Positions 1-5,621 of a stretch of 18,588 bases of DNA are shown one piece after another. Made by a program: the position numbers and the translations under genes. Within the stretch, counting starts at the first letter, position 1. Each line of letters opens with the position of its first letter. The stretch is from Alphaproteobacteria bacterium (GTDB lineage Bacteria; Pseudomonadota; Alphaproteobacteria; Rhodospirillales; Rhodospirillaceae): assembly GCA_003250275.1 (NCBI GenBank), contig QKGW01000154.1, positions 1 to 18,588 on the forward strand, read 5' to 3'. Under the pieces are notes generated by a model that was not told where the DNA came from, did not search any database, and worked only from the letters and a program-made list of their open reading frames with translations.

Positions 1-79
1 CGGCGCGGACCCCCGCGAGCGCGCCGCCGAAGCGGCCGATCGGGGTCCTGACGTAATCGCAAATGAACGCATCGGTCAT
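1..79 (-). CDS. pcaF: 3-oxoadipyl-CoA/acetyl-CoA thiolase, N-terminal fragment (cut by window edge)
   Basis: Only the first 26 codons lie in the window, read leftwards from an ATG at 77-79. They encode MTDAFICDYVRTPIGRFGG followed by ALAGVRA. This is the characteristic start of thiolases of the PcaF/PaaJ type, which cleave 3-oxoadipyl-CoA to succinyl-CoA and acetyl-CoA in the last step of the beta-ketoadipate pathway. A GGAAG lies about 9 bases before the ATG. The frame stays open upstream to an ATG at 277, but those codons lack the G/C-ending bias of the window's genes, so the 79 start is preferred. Other thiolases (PhaA, AtoB) share the RTPIGRFGG segment, so the exact substrate is inferred partly from the operator upstream. 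The catalytic Cys and His are outside the window. Confidence 0.8.
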   Translation of the reverse strand, partial: MTDAFICDYVRTPIGRFGGALAGVRA

Positions 80-173
80 GGGTTCGGACTTCCACTGGAT
101 GAAATCGGCAACCAACCTCTTGGTGTAGGTCGAGAGTGATCCAGAGGCGTTCGAGCCGTCAATCAATTTGCGC

Positions 174-202
174 GCTATACAGACATTTGTTCGATAAACG
201 AA
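174..202 (-). promoter_or_regulatory. Possible promoter for the minus-strand thiolase
   Basis: Read on the minus strand, a TATAGC hexamer (174-179; 4 of 6 matches to TATAAT) lies 17 bases downstream of TTCGTT (197-202), a poor -35 match. The -35 region falls inside the inverted repeat at 188-204. That would fit a promoter that depends on, or is blocked by, the bound regulator. Transcription would start near 166, leaving a leader of about 87 nt. Confidence 0.35.
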
Positions 203-204
203 CA
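188..204. promoter_or_regulatory. Inverted repeat resembling an IclR-family (PcaR/PcaU/PobR) operator
   Basis: TGTTCGATAAACGAACA is a perfect 6-5-6 inverted repeat. From memory, the PcaR site described in Pseudomonas putida is GTTCGATAATCGCAC, which matches the 15-bp core here at 13 positions. It lies about 110 bp upstream of the minus-strand thiolase start. That is a sensible place for aromatic-catabolism control of a pcaF gene by an IclR-family regulator. The repeat is seen directly; its function is inferred. Confidence 0.6.
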
Positions 205-330
205 CGACCTGCCTGGACGTAAATGCCCGCCCCCTTGCAACGAAAATGCGAAGGATTTCGTTATAGGGATGCAACATCGGCGCAAGCGCGGGGTCTTCCG
301 CCGCGCCAACAGCGAAGGAGCACAGCAACG

Positions 331-582
331 ATGAACATCAAACGCAGCCTTGTGGCCGTCGGTCTGTCGGCCGCTTTGGTCATGGGACTCGCGGGGTGCG
401 GCAGCAGCACCGGCGACCGCGGCCTCTCCGGCGCCGGACTCGGCGCTGCCGGCGGCGCAGTAGTCGGCGCGATGACCGGTAGCTGGGTCACCGGCGCGGC
501 GATCGGCGCCGCGGCGGGCGCCGCCACCGGCGTGCTGACCGACGACAACCAGATCAATCTCGGCAAGCCGTGGTGGAAGTAA
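331..582 (+). CDS. Small glycine-zipper outer-membrane lipoprotein
   Basis: This is an 83-residue protein. The start at 331 follows a GAAGGAG at 314-320. An ATG at 223 is also in frame, but it would place an unrelated 36-residue stretch before the signal peptide. Residues 1-22 form a lipoprotein signal peptide with the lipobox LAGC, making Cys23 the lipidated residue. The mature part is dominated by GxxxG repeats (residues about 33-67), as in glycine-zipper proteins of the SlyB/Rick_17kDa/YMGG-like type, and ends in NLGKPWWK. The residue after Cys23 is Gly rather than Asp, so outer-membrane sorting is expected. Such proteins help maintain envelope integrity, but the specific role here is unknown. 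A hairpin follows the gene. Confidence 0.8.
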   Translation: MNIKRSLVAVGLSAALVMGLAGCGSSTGDRGLSGAGLGAAGGAVVGAMTGSWVTGAAIGAAAGAATGVLTDDNQINLGKPWWK

Positions 583-598
583 TCCGGGATAACGCCTG

Positions 599-640
599 AA
601 ATCCCGCCCCTGCCCCTTGCCCCGGGGCGGAGGCGGGATT
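599..640 (+). terminator. Hairpin downstream of the lipoprotein gene, possible terminator
   Basis: A perfect 9-bp inverted repeat, AATCCCGCC (599-607) with GGCGGGATT (632-640), encloses a C/G-rich loop that can itself pair. It starts 16 bp after the lipoprotein stop codon and ends before the djlA-like gene. No T-run follows, so it is either a weak intrinsic terminator or an mRNA 3'-end-stabilising hairpin. Confidence 0.5.
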
Positions 641-674
641 ATCCATTGCGCAAACGCATCGAGGAATCCACGGC

Positions 675-1466
675 ATGAGCATCTGGGGCAAAGTCATCGG
701 CGGCATGGCCGGCTTCTCGCTCGGCGGCCCGCTCGGGGCGCTTTTGGGCGCGGCGATCGGGCACGCGGTCGACAAGCGCATCGAGAACGGCGAAGCCCAG
801 TCCCTACCGCCGTGGATGGGCGCAGGCGCGGCAGGCGCGCGCACCGAGCAGGAACGCCAAGTCGCCTTCACCCTCGCGGTGATCGGCCTTTCGGCGAAGA
901 TGGCGAAGGCCGACGGCGTCGTCACCCGCGCCGAGATCGACGCGTTCAAGCGTCTGTTCCAGATCCCGCAGCAGGACATGGTCAAGGTCGGCGCGATGTT
1001 CGACCAGGCGCGCCAGACCGCCGACGGCTTCGAGGTCTACGCGCGCCAGATCGCGCAGTTGTTCCAGGACAGCCCGGTGGTGCTGGAGGAACTGCTCCAC
1101 GCGCTCTTCCAGATCGCCCAGGCCGACGGCGACCTCCACCCCGCCGAACTCGCCTTCCTCGCCCGCGTCGCGCAGATCTTCGGCTTCTCCGCCGCCCATT
1201 TCGACACCATCCGCGCCCGTGCCCGCGCCGGCGGCGCGGGCGGCGCGCGCCCCACCACCGAGGACCCCTACGCGGTGCTCGGCCTCGCGCGCACCGCCTC
1301 CGACCAGGAGGTCAAGGACACCTACCGCCGCCTGATCCGCGAGAACCACCCGGACCTTCTGATCGCCAAGGGGATGCCGCCCGAGCTCGTCGCCAACGCC
1401 AACGCGACGATGGCGGCGATCAACGCCGCCTACGAGGAGATCAAGCGGCAGCGGGGTCTCAAGTGA
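675..1466 (+). CDS. djlA: DjlA-type co-chaperone: glycine-rich membrane anchor, TerB domain and C-terminal J domain
   Basis: This is a 263-residue protein, close to the usual DjlA length. The N-terminus (MSIWGKVIGGMAG, then a Gly-rich hydrophobic stretch to GHAVDK at about residue 35) resembles the single glycine-rich transmembrane segment of E. coli DjlA. Residues about 55-175 form a helical TerB-like domain with two acidic patches (AKADGVVTRAE and AQADGDLHPAE). Residues about 195-260 form a J domain with HPD at 225-227, the motif that stimulates DnaK ATPase. The protein should be membrane-anchored with the J domain in the cytoplasm. A GAGGA precedes the start by 9 bases. Its stop codon overlaps the GTG start of the transporter gene by 4 bp, so the two are probably translationally coupled. 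Confidence 0.88.
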   Translation: MSIWGKVIGGMAGFSLGGPLGALLGAAIGHAVDKRIENGEAQSLPPWMGAGAAGARTEQERQVAFTLAVIGLSAKMAKADGVVTRAEIDAFKRLFQIPQQDMVKVGAMFDQARQTADGFEVYARQIAQLFQDSPVVLEELLHALFQIAQADGDLHPAELAFLARVAQIFGFSAAHFDTIRARARAGGAGGARPTTEDPYAVLGLARTASDQEVKDTYRRLIRENHPDLLIAKGMPPELVANANATMAAINAAYEEIKRQRGLK

Positions 1467-2356
1467 CGCCACCGCCCGCCGCCGGGGACCGCCTGGGCGG
1501 CCGCGACCTGTTCTTCGCCACGCTGGTGGTGGTGTGCTGGGGCCTCAACTACGTCGCGGTCAAGCTCAGCGTCGCGGAAATCCCGCCGCTGTTCGTCACC
1601 GCGCTGCGCTTCCTCCTCGTCGCCGCCGCGATCCTGCCGTTCGCGCCGATGCGCCGCGAGCACATCCCGAGCCTGATCCTGCTCTCGGTGACGATGGGCA
1701 GCCTGCACTTCGGCGTCCTCTTCTATGCGATGGTCTACGTCGACGCCGCCACCGCCGCGATCGTGCTCCAGGCTTCGGTGCCGTTCGGGGTGCTCGTCGG
1801 CGCGCTGATGTTCCGCGAGCGCGTCGGGATCAAGCGCGCGGCGGGCGTGTTGCTCGGTTTCGGCGGCATCGTCATCCTCGCCGGATCGCCGGGCGAGAGC
1901 CAGCCGTTCGCGATCGCGCTGCTGCTCGTCGCGGCGCTGTGCTGGGCGATTTCGAGCGCACTGTTCAAGAAGGTGCCGCCGATCCCGAGCCTCACCTACA
2001 TCGGCGGCACGGCGCTGTTCGCGGTGCCGCAGATGCTTCTCGCGTCGCTGCTGCTCGAACACGGCCACGTCGCCGCGATCCAGGCGGCGTCGCTCCAGGC
2101 CTGGGGCGGCGTGCTGTTCTCGGCGGTCGGCGCGTCGATCATCGGCCACAGCCTGTGGTACGGGCTGGTGCAACGCCACGACCTTTCGCTGGTGGTGCCG
2201 TTCACCCTGCTCGCGCCGGTGATCGGCGTGATTTCGGCGATCCTGCTGCTCGGCGAACCGTTCACCCTCGGCAAGCTCGCGGGCGGCATCGTCACCATGA
2301 CCGGCGTCGCGCTGATCCAGTTCAACTGGCCGCGCCGCCGCGCCCGCGCGATCTAG
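1463..2356 (+). CDS. DMT-superfamily transporter with two EamA domains
   Basis: This is a 297-residue very hydrophobic protein. The start is a GTG at 1463, overlapping the preceding stop as GTGA. No ATG lies before the first membrane segment (FFATLVVVCWGLNYVAVKLS), so the GTG is preferred. About ten transmembrane helices form two EamA repeats (about residues 10-140 and 150-290). The first helix carries the W-G-x-N-Y-V-A-V-K pattern and the end of the first repeat has GFGGIVIL, both typical of the family. EamA proteins export or import small metabolites such as amino acids, and the substrate cannot be read from sequence. Its TAG stop shares a CTAG with the stop codon of the opposing methyltransferase gene. 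Confidence 0.85.
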   Translation: MTPPPAAGDRLGGRDLFFATLVVVCWGLNYVAVKLSVAEIPPLFVTALRFLLVAAAILPFAPMRREHIPSLILLSVTMGSLHFGVLFYAMVYVDAATAAIVLQASVPFGVLVGALMFRERVGIKRAAGVLLGFGGIVILAGSPGESQPFAIALLLVAALCWAISSALFKKVPPIPSLTYIGGTALFAVPQMLLASLLLEHGHVAAIQAASLQAWGGVLFSAVGASIIGHSLWYGLVQRHDLSLVVPFTLLAPVIGVISAILLLGEPFTLGKLAGGIVTMTGVALIQFNWPRRRARAI

Positions 2357-2955
2357 GGTCGCTTCGCCACGAACCGCACCGTCGCGGCGGGGCCGGAATG
2401 GAAGGTCCCCTCGTCGAGGGGATCGAGGGCCGCCTCGCACACCAGCACCTCCAACCCGTCGAAATCCGCGCGCAGGACCTCGGGCGCGTACAGCATCGCC
2501 GCGTCGCGCGGGCCGCCGCTGGCGTGCGCGAGCTGTTCCGGGCGGAAGGCTTCGAGGATCACCACGCCGCCGGGGCGCAGGCTCGCCGCGATCGCGCGGT
2601 GCACGATTTTGCGGTCCTCCGGCGCAAGGTGGAGGAACGCCGAGACCACCGCGTCGAACGCCGCGCGCGGCCACTCCCAGCGCACTAGGTCGGCGCGTTC
2701 GGTGGCGATCCGCACGCCGCGCGCCACCGCGAGCCGCCGCGCCTTCGCGAGCCCGACCTCCGAGGCGTCGACCGAGAGCACGTCCATTCCCTGCTCCGCC
2801 AGCCACACGCCGTTGCGGCCCTCGCCGTCGCCCGGCAGCAGCACCCGCGCACCGGGCGCGAGGCGGAACGCCTGCGTGCGCAGGAACGCGTTCGGCTCGG
2901 TGCCGTAGACGTAATCCTCGCCGCCGAAGCGCGTATCCCAGAAATCCTGCGTCAT
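2353..2955 (-). CDS. Class I SAM-dependent methyltransferase (TehB/TPMT-like fold)
   Basis: This is a 200-residue protein. The start at 2955 is chosen because GGAG sits 5 bases upstream and the protein then begins MTQDFWDTRF. An in-frame ATG at 3033 would add 26 residues unlike the family and would cross the probable promoter region. The opening WDxRF...YxYGTEPNAFL is typical of small cytoplasmic methyltransferases annotated as TehB-like or thiopurine methyltransferase-like. Motif I is VLLPGDGEGRNG (residues 38-49), a variant of GxGxG. An acidic VDAS segment near residue 62 should bind the SAM ribose. A post-motif LRPGGVVILE lies in the second half. The substrate is unknown. The gene is convergent with the transporter and divergent from the amidase. 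Confidence 0.82.
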   Translation of the reverse strand: MTQDFWDTRFGGEDYVYGTEPNAFLRTQAFRLAPGARVLLPGDGEGRNGVWLAEQGMDVLSVDASEVGLAKARRLAVARGVRIATERADLVRWEWPRAAFDAVVSAFLHLAPEDRKIVHRAIAASLRPGGVVILEAFRPEQLAHASGGPRDAAMLYAPEVLRADFDGLEVLVCEAALDPLDEGTFHSGPAATVRFVAKRP

Positions 2956-2980
2956 CTCCGTCTCCCGATTTCGCGCCCGC

Positions 2981-3025
2981 GGCTTTCGCCGGGCCGACGA
3001 ATGCCATATAACTCGGCTTTCGCCG
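2981..3025. repeat. Pair of 11-bp direct repeats flanking a TATAAC hexamer
   Basis: GGCTTTCGCCG occurs at 2981-2991 and again at 3015-3025, 34 bp apart. They lie in the 95-bp gap between the divergent methyltransferase and amidase genes. A TATAAC (3007-3012), close to the -10 consensus, lies between the copies, with a weak CTTTCG-type -35 about 17 bp upstream for the amidase direction. The repeats could be regulator half-sites or a chance duplication. Confidence 0.4.
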
Positions 3026-3050
3026 TTCGCCATCTTCCGGGGAGTTTCCG

Positions 3051-3734
3051 ATGCCCGACGCCCTCTCGCCCAACTGCGAACCCCGCCCCGAGGGCGGCGC
3101 CGTCGACGTCCTGGTGCTGCACTACACCGGCATGGAAACCGCCGAGGCCGCGCTCGCGCGCCTGCGCGACCCCGAGGCCAAGGTGAGCGCCCACTACTTC
3201 GTCGACGAGGACGGCAAGATCACGCCGCTGGTGCCCGAAAACCTGCGCGCCTGGCACGCGGGCGTGTCGTTCTGGCGCGGCGAGCCCAACGTCAACGACC
3301 GCTCGATCGGCATCGAGATCGTCAACCCCGGCCACGACTGGGGCTACCGCGACTTCCCGCTCAAGCAGGTCGACGCGGTCACCGACCTCTGCCGCGACAT
3401 CCTCACCCGCCACCCGATCCCGGCGCGCAACGTCGTCGGGCATTCCGACATCGCGCCGCGCCGCAAGCAGGACCCCGGCGAACGCTTCCCCTGGCAGCGC
3501 CTCGCCGCCGGCGGCGTCGGCCTGTGGCCCGCGCCCGCGCCGGTGCCGCATTGGGGAATGGCGGCGACGATCGAGGCGCTCGGCCGCTTCGGCTACGACG
3601 TCGCCGACCCGCACGCCGCGCTCGCCGCGTTCCAGCGCCACTTCCGCCCGAAGCGCGTCGACGGCCTGCCCGACCGCGAAACCGCCGAACTGCTCGCCGG
3701 ACTGCTCAAGGCGGCGGGCGTCTCCACCGTCTGA
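3051..3734 (+). CDS. N-acetylmuramoyl-L-alanine amidase, Amidase_2 (AmpD/AmiD) family, with C-terminal peptidoglycan-binding-like region
   Basis: This is a 227-residue zinc amidase that should cleave the lactyl-L-Ala bond of muropeptides or 1,6-anhydro-muropeptides. The start follows GGGGAG at 3039-3044 by 6 bases. Zinc ligands by comparison with AmpD are His24 (LHYTG), His131 (VGHSDIA) and Asp141 (KQDPG). The 10-residue spacing between the last two matches AmpD 154/164. Glu89 (GIEIVN) and Lys139 are the likely catalytic residues, and WHAG is at 68-71. Residues about 165-225 (EALGRFGYDV... AFQRHFRP... ) look like a PG_binding_1 domain, as in AmiD. No signal peptide or lipobox is visible. It is therefore predicted to be cytoplasmic and to act in recycling like AmpD, despite the AmiD-like architecture. 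Confidence 0.9.
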   Translation: MPDALSPNCEPRPEGGAVDVLVLHYTGMETAEAALARLRDPEAKVSAHYFVDEDGKITPLVPENLRAWHAGVSFWRGEPNVNDRSIGIEIVNPGHDWGYRDFPLKQVDAVTDLCRDILTRHPIPARNVVGHSDIAPRRKQDPGERFPWQRLAAGGVGLWPAPAPVPHWGMAATIEALGRFGYDVADPHAALAAFQRHFRPKRVDGLPDRETAELLAGLLKAAGVSTV

Positions 3735-3737
3735 TCC

Positions 3738-4349
3738 TCAGCCGAGAAACTCCGCGACCAGCGGCGCGAGCGCCTCGGCGTGGACCACCGCGAGGTCGTG
3801 CGCCCCGCCCGCGACGACGTGCAGGCGCGCATCCGGCAGCAATTCCAGCAGCCGCCGCCCGACCGCGGGCGGGCTGATCGCGTCGGCGTCGCCCCACAGC
3901 AGCAGGCACGGCAGCGCGAGCTCGCCGAGGCGCGCGGAGAAATCCGGCTGCGGCGCGGCGATCCACGCGGCGGCTGCGGGATAGGCGGCGCGATAGTCGC
4001 CGCGCCAGTCCGCGCCGCCGAGGTCCGCCACCGGCACGCCGCCCGAGGTCGCGGCAAGCACCAGCCGCCGAACCCGTCCGGGACGTGCGAGCGCCGCGCG
4101 CACCGCGACGACGCCGCCCATCGACTGCGCGATCAGATCGGCGGGCGCGTCGTCGAGCGCGTCCGTCACCATCGCGACGAGATCGTCGATCCCGCGCACC
4201 GCGGGATCCGGCGGTTCGTCGCCGAGGCCGGGCCAGGCGAAGAAGCGGCGCTCGGCCCCGCCCGGCAGCCGTTCCGCCAGGGGTTTCCAGAAGCCCGCGC
4301 TGCCGCCCGCGCCGGGAAGAAACAGTTGCCGCACGATTTCCGCCTCCAT
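3738..4349 (-). CDS. Alpha/beta-fold hydrolase
   Basis: This is a 203-residue protein if started at the ATG at 4349 (MEAEIVRQLFLPGAGG). An upstream in-frame ATG at 4391 would add 14 residues unlike the fold and would overlap the rnpB promoter. The oxyanion-hole segment is LPGAGGSAGFW (11-21) instead of the usual HG. The nucleophile is Ser76 in AQSMGG. The acid is probably in LLWGDADAISP, and the histidine is in GGAHDLAVVHAE near the C-terminus. The protein is short because the cap region is reduced. No signal peptide is visible, so it should be cytosolic. The substrate is unknown; esterase or thioesterase-like activity is possible. It converges on the amidase gene, with only 3 bp between the stop codons. 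Confidence 0.82.
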   Translation of the reverse strand: MEAEIVRQLFLPGAGGSAGFWKPLAERLPGGAERRFFAWPGLGDEPPDPAVRGIDDLVAMVTDALDDAPADLIAQSMGGVVAVRAALARPGRVRRLVLAATSGGVPVADLGGADWRGDYRAAYPAAAAWIAAPQPDFSARLGELALPCLLLWGDADAISPPAVGRRLLELLPDARLHVVAGGAHDLAVVHAEALAPLVAEFLG

Positions 4350-4374
4350 CCTGCCAATCCGCACGATAGCAAAA

Positions 4375-4404
4375 TTGCATCGCGCACCCATTCCCGATTA
4401 GTAT
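4375..4404 (+). promoter_or_regulatory. Predicted sigma70-type promoter of rnpB
   Basis: TTGCAT (4375-4380) and TAGTAT (4399-4404) are separated by 18 bp. The second hexamer ends 7 bp before 4411, where the perfectly paired 5' end of the RNase P RNA begins. That position supports the assignment more than the modest hexamer matches do. Confidence 0.5.
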
Positions 4405-4410
4405 CGGCCC

Positions 4411-4787
<377 letters not shown>

Positions 4788-5036
4788 GATTCTCCGTCTT
4801 CGCCGTTCCACCCGCGTCGCGCCGATTTCAGGTTGCGGGAAGTAGAACAAAGCAAGAACTCCAATATTCCGGAGTGTTTCGCGTCACAGGCGAACGCCGC
4901 GCCAGTCTCCGCACCCGGTTTTGTTTGCAAATCGCAAAATCGAGGATTCCGAACGCCTTACCGCGAGTCGGCGACGAAATCCGTGAACTCCCCGGAAAAC
5001 CTCGGGTTTTTGGCGGTTTTTCCCATGGCGCGTTGA
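4788..5036. other. Non-coding spacer between rnpB and the mraZ promoter region
   Basis: This stretch is clearly less GC-rich than the genes. Its open frames do not show the G/C third-position bias and have no convincing ribosome-binding site. It contains two GATTC (GANTC, CcrM-type) sites at 4788-4792 and 4947-4951. It also contains a weak hairpin, ACTCC-N8-GGAGT, at 4858-4875, a short palindromic TTTGC-N5-GCAAA near 4926-4940, and T-runs around 5007-5021 that follow a poor stem. One of these may end the rnpB transcript, but none is a strong terminator. Confidence 0.5.
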
Positions 5037-5065
5037 TTGACTGGCAAGCAATCCCATGTTAACCC
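5037..5065 (+). promoter_or_regulatory. Candidate promoter of mraZ and the dcw cluster
   Basis: TTGACT (5037-5042) is a good -35 element; an overlapping TTGATT lies at 5033-5038. A -10 at the expected distance would fall at TTAACC/TAACCC around 5059-5065, which is a weak match. It would lie inside the MraZ-box array, so MraZ binding should block the promoter. The mapped start is uncertain. Confidence 0.45.
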
Positions 5066-5076
5066 ATAAATACCCA
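5053..5076 (-). promoter_or_regulatory. Three MraZ boxes (TGGG repeats with a 10-bp period)
   Basis: CCCA occurs at 5053-5056, 5063-5066 and 5073-5076. On the minus strand these read TGGGT-N5-TGGGT-N5-TGGGA. MraZ is known to bind direct repeats of TGGGN separated by 5 nt upstream of its own gene and to repress the dcw cluster. The exact 10-bp helical phasing and the position 60-83 bp before the mraZ start support the call. The boxes read on the strand opposite to the genes. Confidence 0.75.
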
Positions 5077-5135
5077 CACAAAGACAACTTGCGTGGCGCG
5101 CCGGACGCGGCGCTACCAACGAAAGGCGCAACACC

Positions 5136-5621
5136 ATGGCGGAAGGAACGAAGGCCAGGGCCTTCATTTCCACCACGACCGTGAAGGTCGACGCGAAGGG
5201 ACGGCTCTCCGTCCCCGCGCCGTTGCGCAACCAGTTGGTCGCGATGGGGGGCGAGGAAGAGCTCGTCGCCTATCCGAACTTCAAGCTCCCGTGCATCGAA
5301 TGCTGCCATCGCGACCGCCTCGACCAGATGTGCGAGGCGACCGACGAGCTTGACGTTTTCTCCGAGCAGGTGGACGACATCCAGGGCTTGATCTTCGGCC
5401 TTTCGCAGGCCCTGTCGTGGGACACCACCGGCCGCATCACCCTGCCGGAGCTGTTCATCGGCCACGCCCGCATCACCACCTCCGCGGTGATCACCGGCAT
5501 GGGCCGCACCTTCCGCATCTGGAACCCGGAGGAATACCACGCCGACCTCGCCGCCCGGATGCAGCGGGCCAAGGCCGAGGGCCTTTCGCTCGTCCTCTCG
5601 CGCAGCCGGGGCGAAAAATGA
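5136..5621 (+). CDS. mraZ: MraZ, transcriptional regulator of the dcw cluster
   Basis: This 161-residue protein is of usual length. A GAAAGG lies about 10 bases before the ATG at 5136. It has the two SpoVT/AbrB-like half-domains of MraZ, each with the DXXXR signature: Asp19-Arg23 in VDAKGRLSVPAPLR, and Asp96-Arg100 in WDTTGRITLPE. MraZ forms a ring-shaped oligomer and binds repeated TGGG boxes, which are present in the leader. An unusual feature is a cysteine cluster (Cys53, Cys56, Cys57 and Cys66, in LPCIECCHRDRLDQMC). It is the first gene of the cluster, and its TGA overlaps the rsmH ATG (ATGA). Confidence 0.96.
   Translation: MAEGTKARAFISTTTVKVDAKGRLSVPAPLRNQLVAMGGEEELVAYPNFKLPCIECCHRDRLDQMCEATDELDVFSEQVDDIQGLIFGLSQALSWDTTGRITLPELFIGHARITTSAVITGMGRTFRIWNPEEYHADLAARMQRAKAEGLSLVLSRSRGEK

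Noticed and set aside
1..277. Continuous minus-strand frame from an ATG at 277 into the thiolase, which would give an N-terminal extension of 66 residues
   Set aside because: The extension lacks the near-total G/C third-position bias of real genes here, crosses the palindromic operator, and the family start MTDAFICDY at 79 has its own GGAAG.
639..647. TTATCCATT as a DnaA box
   Set aside because: It is a single imperfect match that lies in the arm of the hairpin after the lipoprotein gene. There is no cluster of boxes or AT-rich unwinding region.
1430..3073. Long minus-strand open frame opposite the EamA gene and across the methyltransferase
   Set aside because: It is Arg/Ala/Gly/Glu-rich low-complexity translation of the antisense strand, a common artefact of high-GC coding DNA. 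The true genes in other frames explain the region.
4833..5036. Possible 67-residue small protein upstream of mraZ
   Set aside because: It starts with TTG, has no ribosome-binding site, shows no G/C third-position bias and has no recognisable motif.
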